From Pyrinomonadaceae bacterium MAG19_C2-C3 (GTDB lineage Bacteria; Acidobacteriota; Blastocatellia; Pyrinomonadales; Pyrinomonadaceae), in NCBI GenBank assembly GCA_024330265.1, contig JANDLT010000008.1, forward strand, positions 1-64,000: a DNA stretch of 64,000 nt, written 5' to 3'. The notes beneath the pieces were generated by a model that was not told where the DNA came from, did not search any database, and saw nothing but the letters and a program-made list of their open reading frames with translations. The position numbers were made by a program, and so were the translations under genes. This document shows positions 1-8,515 of this stretch, piece after piece (positions within the stretch are counted from its first letter, which is position 1; each line of letters starts with the position of its first letter).

Positions 1-65
1 AAAGTCTTGCGCTGAAAGCGCATAGTTTCAACTAGCGTGCTGGAACAATGAAAAACATTAGAGGC

Positions 66-106
66 AATCCGGTTTTGTTACGTGCCGCTTCGTGTGTTTC
101 GTGGAT
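66..106. repeat. Half copy of the TTATCCACG-family interspersed repeat
   Basis: This 41-base stretch matches 31545-31585 at 39 of 41 positions. There it forms the right half of a complete palindrome with arms TTATCCACGAAACACACGAA and its complement. Only one arm is recognisable here, so it is a decayed or half copy. The rest of 1-251 holds no gene I can support; it is the upstream region of the ABC-F gene. Confidence 0.7.
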
Positions 107-251
107 GAGTTTTAGTCGTCTCTTATATCGAACCGGTGTAAGTTTATCGTGAATAACTTTTAGCGTGGATAACTCTTGGTTGGCTCTATAATTTATAACA
201 CACATAACAGTCATTATCGGACGGGCATTATACTAGCTGACGAATCGGTTT

Positions 252-2192
252 ATGAACATCATCTCGCTTGAAAACGTCGGCAAAGATTTCGGCGTCAAGC
301 CGCTATTTGCGAACGTCAATATCGGCTTTGCCGCCAATGAACGCATAGGCATCATCGGCGCGAACGGTTCGGGCAAAACCACTTTCCTGCGCGTCGTCGC
401 CGGAATCGAAACGCCCGACGCCGGGCGCGTGATTCGACAGGACGGTAAGACGCTCGCCTACCTTTCACAGACCCCGACCTTCGACACTGACGCGACGATA
501 ATGGACGCGATTTTCAACCACAGCGGCGGAGCGTTGGAGTTGATTCGCAGTTATGAAACGGCGTGTCACGATTTAGCCGCGCAGGGCGGAACAAACGCGC
601 GCTTACTTGAGACGGTCGCCACGCTCGCGCATGAACTCGAAGCCACGGGAGCGTGGGAAATCGAAACCAATGCCCGCGTCGTATTGTCGCGGCTTGGCAT
701 ACATGACACCGATGCTCTGGTTGTAAATCTTTCCGGCGGACAGCGCAAGCGTGTCGCGTTGGCGCACGCTTTAATCGTCAAGCCCGATATTTTGATTCTC
801 GACGAACCGACGAATCACCTTGACGCCGATACCGTCGAATGGCTTGAATCTTACCTTGCGCGCTTCGCGGGTTTGCTGTTGCTCGTGACGCATGACCGTT
901 ATTTTCTCGACCGCGTGACATGGCGGATTTTAGAAATCGAGCGCGGAACGATTGGGAGTTTCGACGGCGGTTATGCGTTCTATTTGGAGAAGAAAGCAGC
1001 ACAGGAAGCCACGCGCGTCGTCGAAGGACAGAAGCGCAAAATGCTCATGCGGCGCGAACTCGCGTGGCTCAGGCGCGGAGCGAAAGCGCGCACACGCAAA
1101 TCGAAAACCCGCGTTGACGCGGCGCGTGAACTGCTCGCGCAGCCTGTGGAAAAACCCGTCGCGGAAATTGAAATCGGTTTCGGTTCACGTCGTTTGGGGA
1201 CGAAGGTTATCGAACTTCATCACATCGCCAAGTCGTTCGATAATCATCAACTGATTGAAGATTTCACTTATCTCTTGAAGCGCGACGACCGCATAGGCAT
1301 CATCGGCGCGAACGGTTCGGGCAAGACGACGTTGCTTGAAATCATCGCCGGAAGAATCGAGCCGGACACCGGACACGTCGAAATGGGTCAAACCGTTCGT
1401 CTTGGATATTACGACCAAGAGAGCCGCGCCCTTAACGACGACCAGCGCGTGATTGATTACATCTGCGAAGTCGCGCAGCAAATCACGCTTGCCGACGGTT
1501 CGAGCGTCAGCGCGAGTCAGATGTTGGAGCGGTTTCTGTTCCCTGTTGACGCGCAGTACGCGACAATCGGCAAACTCTCCGGCGGCGAACGGCGCAGACT
1601 TTACCTGTTGCGCGTCCTTATGAATCAACCGAATGTTTTGTTATTGGATGAGCCGACGAACGACTTGGACATTCCGACCTTAATCGCGCTCGAAGAATAC
1701 CTTGACGATTTCGCCGGAGCGTTGATTGTCGTCAGCCACGACCGCTATCTTCTCGACCGCACGATTGATTACATCTTCCGGTTTGAAGGCGACGGGCGCG
1801 TGCGCGAGTATCCGGGCGATTATCAAACTTACATCACCTACCGTGAACGTGAAGCCAAACAAGTTGCCGCCTTGAACGCGACTGACGGGCTTTCAAAACA
1901 GGCGCACGAAAATCCGGCGATGCGCGCGTCTTCCGCCGCTAATGCTGACGGCGCATCCGCTTCCCTTGCCCGCCGGAGCGATGCGCCGCGCAAGTTATCG
2001 TTTAAGGAACGGCGCGAACTCGAAACACTCGAAGCGAACATCGCCGCCGCCGAAGCGCGCCAGACGGAAATCGAGCGTCAACTGAATCTGCACGCCACAG
2101 ACGCCGCCAAACTCGAAACCCTTTTCAACGAACAGCAACACCTCGCCGCACGCCTCGCGCAGGACATGGAACGCTGGCTTGAACTCGCGTAA
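252..2192 (+). CDS. uup: ABC-F family ATPase, Uup-like
   Basis: A soluble protein of 646 residues with two ABC nucleotide-binding domains in one chain and no membrane segments, the hallmark of ABC-F proteins that act on ribosomes or nucleic acids rather than as transporters. Walker A motifs (GANGSGKTT) lie at residues 36-44 and 352-360, signature motifs LSGGQ at 160-164 and LSGGE at 442-446, and Walker B motifs LILDEPTNHLD and LLLDEPTNDLD follow each. The linker between domains (about 255-310) is rich in Arg and Lys. After about residue 550 there is a low-complexity stretch and then a charged coiled-coil tail (LSFKERRELETLEANI...), which is typical of the Uup subfamily, implicated in ribosome function and replication-linked DNA processes. 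The symbol is by subfamily resemblance. It is transcribed alone, convergent with the next gene. Confidence 0.9.
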   Translation: MNIISLENVGKDFGVKPLFANVNIGFAANERIGIIGANGSGKTTFLRVVAGIETPDAGRVIRQDGKTLAYLSQTPTFDTDATIMDAIFNHSGGALELIRSYETACHDLAAQGGTNARLLETVATLAHELEATGAWEIETNARVVLSRLGIHDTDALVVNLSGGQRKRVALAHALIVKPDILILDEPTNHLDADTVEWLESYLARFAGLLLLVTHDRYFLDRVTWRILEIERGTIGSFDGGYAFYLEKKAAQEATRVVEGQKRKMLMRRELAWLRRGAKARTRKSKTRVDAARELLAQPVEKPVAEIEIGFGSRRLGTKVIELHHIAKSFDNHQLIEDFTYLLKRDDRIGIIGANGSGKTTLLEIIAGRIEPDTGHVEMGQTVRLGYYDQESRALNDDQRVIDYICEVAQQITLADGSSVSASQMLERFLFPVDAQYATIGKLSGGERRRLYLLRVLMNQPNVLLLDEPTNDLDIPTLIALEEYLDDFAGALIVVSHDRYLLDRTIDYIFRFEGDGRVREYPGDYQTYITYREREAKQVAALNATDGLSKQAHENPAMRASSAANADGASASLARRSDAPRKLSFKERRELETLEANIAAAEARQTEIERQLNLHATDAAKLETLFNEQQHLAARLAQDMERWLELA

Positions 2193-2217
2193 ATCTCCCC
2201 GCCGCCCCGATTGATTT

Positions 2218-3216
2218 TCATAAGCCGAGTTGTTCGAGAGTTTCGGCTTTGATAACGAACGCGGGCGCGACACTTGGAACTTCCGGTGCGGCGTTCGGCA
2301 CGGCTTCCGGCATAGTGACACACGAGACGGTCGCAAACTCCGCCCTTCGTGTTGATACGGCAACGTTACGCTTACGCCGCTCAAGCATCGCCTTATGATT
2401 GGCACGCTTGATTTCTACTTTTGCCTTGCCAAGCACGGTTTGAAGTTCGGCGGGAAGGTGGCTCATCTCGAAGTTGAAATCGGCGGCGGATTGTCTCAAT
2501 TCCTCGCCGTTAAACGTCGCCAGCACCTTGTGAGCGCGTGCTTCGTTTTGTGCGTCGCGCCGCGTCTTACCTGTCCTGACGAAACCTAGTTGTCGCGCGT
2601 TCGGTGATTGCGATTCCCGCATCTCCTGCCGCGCGCGTTCGGCTTTGACCGTCACGGACTTTTTCACCGTCGCCGCTTCACCTTTCCCACCTCTGACACC
2701 TGAAGGCGAACGTGCCGCGCGCGCGGTACGTTCGGCTTCAAGCGCGGGTGTCATGGCACAGGCACGCGCGATGCGCTTTTCGTCCGCATCCTCGATTTCT
2801 TCAACCGGCATCTCGAATGTCGAATCGAAAAAGATTCCCCCGTCTTCCGTTGCGGCAAATTCAGCGATTAACGGCGACACATTATCTTGCGTGGGGAAAC
2901 CGACACGACTGAGCGCAAGCGCGAATGCCATCACCAGCACGCAATTCGCCGCCAGAGACACAGCCAGTAATTGATAACCGCGCTGCCTGCGGGGAAACGG
3001 TTTGAGCGGCTGTGTTTGACGCGATTGTGCTTTAACCGTCCTCGCCTGACAATCAGGAATTGCCAACCGGCGCGTCGTCGCTTCAAACAGCTTATCGTTC
3101 ACCGCATCCATCGCGGGCTGCCCGCAACGACTGCAAAATCGCGCCCCGATTTTTAGTTCCGCATCGCACGCCGAACAGTTTTCGAGCGAATTAAGTTGGT
3201 ACAAATTTTCTGACAT
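2218..3216 (-). CDS. Zinc-ribbon single-pass membrane protein
   Basis: A 332-residue protein of unknown function. The N-terminus carries a zinc ribbon with Cys14, Cys17, Cys28 and Cys31 (CSAC ... CSRC). A single hydrophobic segment at about residues 79-106 (LLAVSLAANCVLVMAFALAL) should span the membrane and put the zinc ribbon on the cytoplasmic side. The remaining 220 residues are charged and low in complexity, with many Arg, Lys, Ala and Glu, and show no recognisable domain; they probably form an extended periplasmic region. Similar zinc-ribbon plus one-helix proteins are common in Acidobacteriota and lack assigned roles. Its stop lies 25 bases beyond that of the ABC-F gene, in convergent orientation. 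Confidence 0.75.
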   Translation of the reverse strand: MSENLYQLNSLENCSACDAELKIGARFCSRCGQPAMDAVNDKLFEATTRRLAIPDCQARTVKAQSRQTQPLKPFPRRQRGYQLLAVSLAANCVLVMAFALALSRVGFPTQDNVSPLIAEFAATEDGGIFFDSTFEMPVEEIEDADEKRIARACAMTPALEAERTARAARSPSGVRGGKGEAATVKKSVTVKAERARQEMRESQSPNARQLGFVRTGKTRRDAQNEARAHKVLATFNGEELRQSAADFNFEMSHLPAELQTVLGKAKVEIKRANHKAMLERRKRNVAVSTRRAEFATVSCVTMPEAVPNAAPEVPSVAPAFVIKAETLEQLGL

Positions 3217-3393
3217 GATGTTTTAGAAATGACCGCACGCTAAAATCCTGAACCGACGAGGTGAGACGAACACGCGAGGGAATAAAAGTAACTTACGTTT
3301 CAATCCGTCTTGCGGTTGCACTTTGGAATAGTTCCATAAGTTTTCTAACCGCTCCGCCGTCGCCGCCGGTTTAGCATTATCAAGGCAAATAAA

Positions 3394-3425
3394 GAAGCCG
3401 TAATCCGTCACAGGACTACGGCTTC
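3394..3425 (-). terminator. Intrinsic terminator of the nitroreductase gene
   Basis: Arms at 3394-3406 and 3413-3425 (GAAGCCGTAATCC and GGACTACGGCTTC) pair with one G-T wobble around a 6-base loop. On the minus strand the stem is followed by TTTATTTG. It lies 22 bases past the nitroreductase stop, as expected for a rho-independent terminator. Confidence 0.75.
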
Positions 3426-3447
3426 ACACAGATTACAGAACGTAAGT

Positions 3448-4137
3448 TTAAGAATTGCCCGCGTCAATCTCCGTGTCGGCTTCGGCTTTCTTTTCAGTCG
3501 CAAGGTGAAAGCGACCTTCCATGATTGACTCGGCGACGGGTCGGCGTCCGCTCGGTTCTTCGCGTTCACGAAGTTCGGCGGGCAGTGATTCCGTCGCGCC
3601 GCGATGACCGAGAGCGAACACCGCGAGCGGCACGAAGTCGTCGGGGATTTCAAGCGTCGCGCGTGCTTTGTCCGGGTCAAAGCCGACCATGCCGTGAGCG
3701 TATAAACCGTTGAGGCTGGCTTGCAAAGTCATATAACCGGACGCGCAACCCGAATCGAAATGATGTGTCGCGTTCGGCTTGCCGTTGAATGTAAAAGTTT
3801 TCCTGGCGACCACGACCACTAATACCGGAGCGTCTTTCGCCCACGCTTGATTGCCGGGGATGAGGAAATCGAGAAACCTTTTCCGGTCTTCGTCGCTTCG
3901 CGCGTACACGAACCGCCATGGTTGTTCGTTATAAGACGACGCCGCCCACCGCGCGGCTTCAAACACGCTCATCAAAGTTTCATCATCAATCGGGTCGGGT
4001 GCGAAAGCGCGCGGCGACCAACGATTGAGAAACGCGGCGGCGATTTTGTGTTCGGCGTCACGAAACGGGCGCACCTCTTCGGCGACCTCTCCGTTTAGCA
4101 TGTCATCGTTTTCGTCATTTGTATTTTGTGTTGCCAT
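3448..4137 (-). CDS. Nitroreductase family FMN-dependent oxidoreductase
   Basis: A 229-residue protein with the nitroreductase fold. The FMN-binding N-terminal signature RWSPRAF (about residues 35-41) is followed by the substrate/FMN segment ASSYNEQPWRFVYAR (about 66-80), a central hydrophobic strand (APVLVVVVAR) and the C-terminal FALGHRG motif. Family members use NAD(P)H to reduce nitro-aromatics, quinones or enones in the cytoplasm; the natural substrate cannot be read from sequence. The first 25 residues are acidic and precede the conserved domain, so a later start is possible, but ATG at 4137 is the only clear one. It is monocistronic, with its own terminator. Confidence 0.88.
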   Translation of the reverse strand: MATQNTNDENDDMLNGEVAEEVRPFRDAEHKIAAAFLNRWSPRAFAPDPIDDETLMSVFEAARWAASSYNEQPWRFVYARSDEDRKRFLDFLIPGNQAWAKDAPVLVVVVARKTFTFNGKPNATHHFDSGCASGYMTLQASLNGLYAHGMVGFDPDKARATLEIPDDFVPLAVFALGHRGATESLPAELREREEPSGRRPVAESIMEGRFHLATEKKAEADTEIDAGNS

Positions 4138-4330
4138 AACTTCCCTTCTTCAACCTAATTTGTGAATAATGTGCTTTCCGGTAGAACGTATCGAGGCAAA
4201 CCGAAACTTACCACAGTCAGCGACGCCAACCGTATCACCCCCTTCGCGGCATCCCTCGCCTGATTAAACACGCACCGCTTCACATCCGGGCTTTGGCTCA
4301 TTAGTACCGAATACAGTACCATGTCGTCAA

Positions 4331-4576
4331 ATGACGATTGATGAAGCGATTATCGAACTCGAAGCCGCGAAAGCGAATTTGCGATTCACTCGTTTGCAAA
4401 ACATTTGCAGCGAATTTTTCGGCAAGCCGCGCATCAAGGGAAGTCATCACATCTTCAAAACGACATGGCAGGGTGACCCGCGCATTAACTTGCAAAAGGA
4501 TGGCGGCAAAGCCAAAGAATATCAAATAGAACAGGTCGTCGCTGCCTTGAAAAAACTGAAAGCAACGCAAGAATAA
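4331..4576 (+). CDS. hicA: HicA-type toxin (mRNA interferase)
   Basis: An 81-residue protein ending in a HicA fold. The diagnostic GSHHIF segment carries the catalytic histidine (about residues 37-42), followed by a basic strand and the helix YQIEQVVAALKKL, as in HicA ribonucleases with a double-stranded-RNA-binding-like fold. HicA toxins cleave translated mRNA and are neutralised by HicB. The downstream HicB gene starts five bases after this stop, so the pair is one operon in the classical toxin-first order. It is somewhat longer at the N-terminus than the shortest HicA proteins. Function is assigned by motif and partner. Confidence 0.82.
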   Translation: MTIDEAIIELEAAKANLRFTRLQNICSEFFGKPRIKGSHHIFKTTWQGDPRINLQKDGGKAKEYQIEQVVAALKKLKATQE

Positions 4577-4581
4577 AGGTC

Positions 4582-4941
4582 ATGTCACGCAAAAAAAGAA
4601 AAGCGAATAAGTTCGCGGTGGACGAATATCTATACTCGGTCGGATGGTCGGGGACGGATAATGTTTTTGTCGGGCGCGTCGCGGAATTCTCTTTGCTCGC
4701 CGCGCACGGTGCGACACTCGAAGCGGCACTTGCTGAAATCAAATCGGTTGTCGGCTTGGTTCTCGATGATTTGGCGGAGTCGGGCGAGGAGGCTCCCGTG
4801 CCTTTGAGCCGCAAAGCATTTAGCGGCAAACTCAACTTGCGAATGCCGAAATCTTTGCATCGCCAACTTAGTATTGCCGCCGCTCAACAGGGAGTTTCGC
4901 TTAACCAACTCATCAACGCGCGGTTGGCAAGCCAAAGTTAA
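4582..4941 (+). CDS. hicB: HicB-type antitoxin with ribbon-helix-helix domain
   Basis: A 119-residue protein with two parts. Residues about 8-65 form the HicB domain, a degenerate RNase-H-like fold seen in DEYLYSVGWS...FVGRVAEF, which binds the toxin. Residues about 83-117 form an RHH/Arc-type DNA-binding domain (LNLRMPKSLHRQLSIAAAQQ followed by GVSLNQLINARL). By family precedent it binds HicA and represses the operon promoter through the RHH domain. A good ribosome-binding site, AAAGGT, precedes the ATG. It lies immediately behind the toxin gene. Confidence 0.85.
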   Translation: MSRKKRKANKFAVDEYLYSVGWSGTDNVFVGRVAEFSLLAAHGATLEAALAEIKSVVGLVLDDLAESGEEAPVPLSRKAFSGKLNLRMPKSLHRQLSIAAAQQGVSLNQLINARLASQS

Positions 4942-5001
4942 AAATCGAATCGGATACAGTTGAAGTCGGTTCAGGTTCAAGTAATGAGGTCACGACATTC
5001 T

Positions 5002-5982
5002 ATGAAAAGCATCAAGTTTAGCGAGTTCGGAAATCCGGTTGACGTGTTGCGCGTCGAAGACGTGGAGCAACCGGAGCCAAGCGCGACGCAGGTTTTGATA
5101 AAACTTCGCGCACGCTCAATCAACCCTTCGGATTTATTGACGGTGCGCGGACTCTACGGGCAGCTTCCAAAATTGCCCGCCACGCCGGGCTTAGAAGCGA
5201 TGGGCGAAGTCGTCGAAGCGGGTGCGGACGTGCGGAAACTTCACACGGGACAGCGCGTGATTCCGCTTCGCGTCATAGGAACGTGGCAAGAGTTTATCGT
5301 CGCGGACGAAGCGCAATGCCTTCCTGTTCCCGATGCCGTAAGCGACAACACGGCGGCGCAGTTCGTCGTCAATCCTCTGACGGCATGGATTATGACAATC
5401 GAAGAATTGAAGATGAAACCCGGCGAGTGGTTATTGCAAACGGCGGCGGGTTCGACGCTCGGACGCATCGTTTTACAAATCGCCAGACTCCACAATTTCA
5501 AAACCATCAACGTCGTCCGCCGACGCGAACAGATTGCGGAACTGAAAGCTCTCGGCGCGACGCAAGTGATTGCGACCGATACGGAAGACATCGCAACGCG
5601 CGTTAAAGAAATCACGGGCAAGGATGGAGTTGTCAAAGCGATTGAAGCGGTTGGCGGAGAAACCGGAGCGCGGACGTTGAATGCTTTAGGGCGTGGCGGC
5701 GAGATGCTGGTTTATGGTTTGCTCTCCGGCGAGCCGATAGCGGTTGACGGCGGGCGCATGATTTTCGCTTCCACCGTGATGCGCGGTTTCTGGTTGTCGG
5801 AATGGATACGCACCGCCGCACCGCAAACGTTGCAGAGCGTGACCGCCGAACTGCTCAAGTTAATGGCGAGCGGGGAAATCGAACCGCCCGTTGAAGCCGA
5901 GTATCAATTAACCGACATCATCCGCGCCGTCACACACGCCGAACGCACGGGACGCGGCGGCAAAGTTTTACTGGTGAGTTGA
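5002..5982 (+). CDS. MDR-family NADPH oxidoreductase, trans-2-enoyl-CoA reductase-like
   Basis: A 326-residue medium-chain dehydrogenase/reductase. I chose the ATG at 5002 (MKSIKFSEFG) because the family begins there and GAGGT lies upstream; an earlier in-frame start at 4960 would add 14 unrelated residues. The Rossmann segment AAGSTLGRIVLQIA and the conserved RSINPSDLLTVRGLYG and PATPGLEAMGEVVEAG segments fit the zinc-independent enoyl reductase (ETR/MECR) branch; the cysteines that bind structural zinc in alcohol dehydrogenases are absent. It probably reduces a carbon-carbon double bond of an enoyl-CoA or quinone with NADPH. It is convergent with the acyl-CoA gene cluster that starts next door, which supports a lipid role. 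Confidence 0.82.
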   Translation: MKSIKFSEFGNPVDVLRVEDVEQPEPSATQVLIKLRARSINPSDLLTVRGLYGQLPKLPATPGLEAMGEVVEAGADVRKLHTGQRVIPLRVIGTWQEFIVADEAQCLPVPDAVSDNTAAQFVVNPLTAWIMTIEELKMKPGEWLLQTAAGSTLGRIVLQIARLHNFKTINVVRRREQIAELKALGATQVIATDTEDIATRVKEITGKDGVVKAIEAVGGETGARTLNALGRGGEMLVYGLLSGEPIAVDGGRMIFASTVMRGFWLSEWIRTAAPQTLQSVTAELLKLMASGEIEPPVEAEYQLTDIIRAVTHAERTGRGGKVLLVS

Positions 5983-6012
5983 AACACGCTTCGTTGGCGG
6001 TGACGGCGGTGT

Positions 6013-7095
6013 TTAAGCCTTTTCCGCCAACGAAACGGCGATGCGCGCGAAGCCCGCGACACGTTTATCGAGTGCGGCGAAACGCGCATCATCGGTTTGC
6101 CCGCGATGATAGCGGTAAAAGATTTGCTGAATCACGACGGCGAGTTTGAAGACGGCGAAGACTTCATAAAAATTGATGTTCGATAAATCGTTTCCGGTGC
6201 GCGCGGCGTAGCGAAAGAGAATCTCGTCGCGCGTGAAATAACCCGCGCGTTGCGTCACCGTGCCAATCGCGTCCGTCTGCGATTCACACGCGATATGCAC
6301 CCAGTAGCAAAGCAGAATCCCGACATCAATCAACGCATCGCCAACCGCGCTCATCTCCCAATCGAAGACGCCGACGACGCGCCCGACATCATTCATGTCA
6401 AGCATCACATTGTCGAGTTTGTAATCGCCGTGAACCATCGTCGGCTGCTGTGTATCAACCGGCAAATGTTCCATCAACCAGATTGCGAGGCTGTCCATCT
6501 CCGGCAACTCTGTGGTTTGCGAACCCCGCCAGCGTTCGCTCCAACCTCTCACTTGACGCTCAACGAATCCGGCGGGCTTGCCGAGCGCGAGTAATCGGTT
6601 CGCCGCCGCGTCAATCGAATGCAAATCCGCGAGCGCGTCAATCACCGCTTCGCTTACCCTGCCACGCGACAAAGGATTATTCATCAACCCGGCGGGTTCT
6701 TCGTGACGCACGATACGTCCGCGCCGTCGCTCCATGATGTAGAAAGTCGCGCCGATGATTTCCGCGTCTTCACACAACAGAATCGGGCGCGGCGCAAGCG
6801 GAAACACCGGATGCACAATTTCGAGTATGTGAAATTCGCGCCCCATGTCATGGGCTTTCGGCGGCAAGCGTCCGAGCGGCGGACGGCGCATCACAAACTC
6901 TTTTGCACCGAGACACACGAGGTAAGTCAAATTTGAATGACCGCCGGGAAACTGTTCGACACTCAAAGGCGCGTCAGTTAAGAATCCATCACCAATCACA
7001 TCAGGTAAATGTGCGCGCAAGTAATCCGCCAGCTTATCCCAATCAAGCTGTTCACTCGCGCGCACGGATTTGGTATCGGATGAATCAGGCATCAA
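6013..7095 (-). CDS. APH-type phosphotransferase (ACAD10/11-like kinase domain)
   Basis: A 360-residue kinase-like protein. The catalytic loop HGDYKLDNVML (about residues 220-230) and the metal-binding DWEMSAVGD (about 243-251) define the aminoglycoside phosphotransferase/choline-kinase fold, and FPGGHSNLTYLV near residue 50 is its nucleotide-binding loop. This branch resembles the APH domain fused to acyl-CoA dehydrogenases in mammalian ACAD10/11, which phosphorylate 4-hydroxyacyl-CoA during hydroxy-fatty-acid breakdown. In bacteria it often stands alone next to an acyl-CoA dehydrogenase, as here (9890-11098). Antibiotic resistance is unlikely given this neighbourhood. It is the last gene of the minus-strand lipid cluster. 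Confidence 0.85.
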   Translation of the reverse strand: MMPDSSDTKSVRASEQLDWDKLADYLRAHLPDVIGDGFLTDAPLSVEQFPGGHSNLTYLVCLGAKEFVMRRPPLGRLPPKAHDMGREFHILEIVHPVFPLAPRPILLCEDAEIIGATFYIMERRRGRIVRHEEPAGLMNNPLSRGRVSEAVIDALADLHSIDAAANRLLALGKPAGFVERQVRGWSERWRGSQTTELPEMDSLAIWLMEHLPVDTQQPTMVHGDYKLDNVMLDMNDVGRVVGVFDWEMSAVGDALIDVGILLCYWVHIACESQTDAIGTVTQRAGYFTRDEILFRYAARTGNDLSNINFYEVFAVFKLAVVIQQIFYRYHRGQTDDARFAALDKRVAGFARIAVSLAEKA

Positions 7096-7135
7096 CTTAA
7101 ATTACAGACTATCCAGTATTGGAACTCTCAAAATT

Positions 7136-7633
7136 TCATGCTCGAAAAATCATGCACGTCGTTGTGCCGTGTGCATACAATTTGCCATTCGCGTCAACAA
7201 CTTTGCCTTCCGCCGTGGCGACGCGCCCACCCGTGTGAATCACTCTGGCTTCGCCACGCACCACTCCGGTTCGCACCGTCATCGGGCGCACGTAATTGAT
7301 TTTGATTTCAAGCGTCGTGTACGCGACTCCGGCGGGCAGCGTCGAATGCACGGCACACGCCATCGCGGAATCAAGCACCGTCGCCGCCAAGCCGCCGTGA
7401 ATTGTGCCGAGCGGGTTGTAATGATACTCGTCAGGTTCGCAAGTAAAGACCGCGCTCCCTTCGCTCAATTCCGTGAGAGCGAAGTTCATCAACAAGCTTA
7501 TCGGCGGACGCGGAACTTCGCCCGCCATCATCTTTTGTAAGAACTCCAAGCCGCTTAAATCCTTGCCGAGTTCGGCAGGGCTGCGCGGTTCTTCCCAGTT
7601 GATAATGCGCGTTCTGTTTCGCGTCTCGCTCAT
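7136..7633 (-). CDS. PaaI-family hotdog thioesterase
   Basis: A 165-residue protein from the ATG at 7633 (MSETRNRTRIINWEEP). A longer reading from a TTG at 7735 would overlap the upstream gene and add unrelated sequence. The segment NPLGTIHGGLAATVLDSAMA is the hotdog-fold active-site helix of PaaI/YbgC-like thioesterases, and the strands YTTLEIKINYVRPMT and GRVATAEGKVVDANGKLYAHGT complete the fold. It probably hydrolyses an acyl- or aryl-CoA thioester in the cytoplasm. Only 22 bases separate it from the SDR gene upstream, which suggests co-transcription within the lipid cluster. Confidence 0.87.
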   Translation of the reverse strand: MSETRNRTRIINWEEPRSPAELGKDLSGLEFLQKMMAGEVPRPPISLLMNFALTELSEGSAVFTCEPDEYHYNPLGTIHGGLAATVLDSAMACAVHSTLPAGVAYTTLEIKINYVRPMTVRTGVVRGEARVIHTGGRVATAEGKVVDANGKLYAHGTTTCMIFRA

Positions 7634-7655
7634 AATTTTATGCTTCGCCGTTTGA

Positions 7656-8438
7656 CTATCTGACGCGCACCAACTTCGAGAGCAGCGACGGCAAAAATCG
7701 TTTGAGATAAACCCCCACTTTCTCTTTGCCGCCAACCAAAACTTCTTCCTTCTCTCTTGCCACCGCGTCGAGTATGCGCGCCGCGCACGCTTCCGCGCTC
7801 ATCCCATGCGCTTGATTGCCGTCCATTTTATTCAACTTGCTGCCGTCTCCGGTGAGGGCGTTAATTGAAACTTCGGTGTGAATGTAGCCGGGACAGACGA
7901 TTGTGACTTTGACATTCTCGCGCCAGACTTCGGCGCGAAGGCTGTTAAAGAAACCGTGCAACGCATGTTTCGATGCCGCGTAAGCCGAACGAAGCGGCGT
8001 GCCGACATGCCCGACGATGCTCGTGATGACGACGAAGTGACCATTGCGACGCTCAAGCATCGAAGGCAGCACGGCTTTCGTCAAACGCACCGCCCCGAGA
8101 TAGTTGATATTGATGAGTGCTTGGTCAACCTCGAATTTAGTGTCCTTCGCCAGCGCGCGTTGGCTGACTCCGCCGTTGTGAACGAGTATGTCAACGCGCC
8201 CGAAACACTCCAACACTTGTTCGACTTTCTCCGGCAATCCGTCGAAATCTGTCAAGTCGAGCGGCAAAATCAGATGCCCATCGTCTTCGCAGTTCGCACG
8301 CACGCGCGCAAGTTCATCCGCGCGCCGCGCCGATAAAATCACACGCGCCCCTTCACGATGAAACGCATAAACCAACGCTTCGCCGATGCCCGACGACGCA
8401 CCCGTCACCCACACGATTTTATCTTTGAACCGCATCAT
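7656..8438 (-). CDS. SDR-family NAD(P)-dependent oxidoreductase
   Basis: A classical short-chain dehydrogenase of about 260 residues, started at the ATG at 8438 (or 8435, three bases later). An upstream start at 8492 would translate a simple repeat (8441-8471) and can be discounted. It has the cofactor motif TGASSGIG near the N-terminus, the HNGG strand in place of the usual NNAG, and the active-site YAASK. The C-terminus is basic and hydrophobic (GVYLKRFLPSLLSKLVRVR), suggesting membrane association as in DHRS7-like enzymes. The substrate is unknown; position in the acyl-CoA cluster suggests a 3-hydroxyacyl or lipid-alcohol substrate. Confidence 0.86.
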   Translation of the reverse strand: MMRFKDKIVWVTGASSGIGEALVYAFHREGARVILSARRADELARVRANCEDDGHLILPLDLTDFDGLPEKVEQVLECFGRVDILVHNGGVSQRALAKDTKFEVDQALININYLGAVRLTKAVLPSMLERRNGHFVVITSIVGHVGTPLRSAYAASKHALHGFFNSLRAEVWRENVKVTIVCPGYIHTEVSINALTGDGSKLNKMDGNQAHGMSAEACAARILDAVAREKEEVLVGGKEKVGVYLKRFLPSLLSKLVRVR

Positions 8439-8440
8439 GA

Positions 8441-8515
8441 TAGTGGATAGTGGATAGTGGATAGTGGATAGTTTAAGACAGCGGCTTTTCACTATCCGTT
8501 ATCCACTATCCACTA
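8441..8515. repeat. TGGATAG hairpin repeat
   Basis: Tandem TAGTGGA units at 8441-8471 are followed by their complement (CTATCC ... ATCCACTATCCACTA) at 8492-8515, so the transcript can fold into a long hairpin. The right arm overlaps the last codons of the enoyl-CoA hydratase gene and supplies its TAG stop. No coding or transposase function is visible. Confidence 0.8.

Noticed and set aside
32-214. 60-codon frame on the minus strand
   Set aside because: It runs through an interspersed repeat, has no ribosome-binding site and resembles no protein.
3223-3411. 62-codon frame on the minus strand
   Set aside because: Its start lies inside the nitroreductase terminator and no family resemblance is seen.
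6013-7095. Aminoglycoside resistance gene
   Set aside because: The fold is shared, but the neighbourhood and the ACAD11-like sequence point to acyl metabolism.
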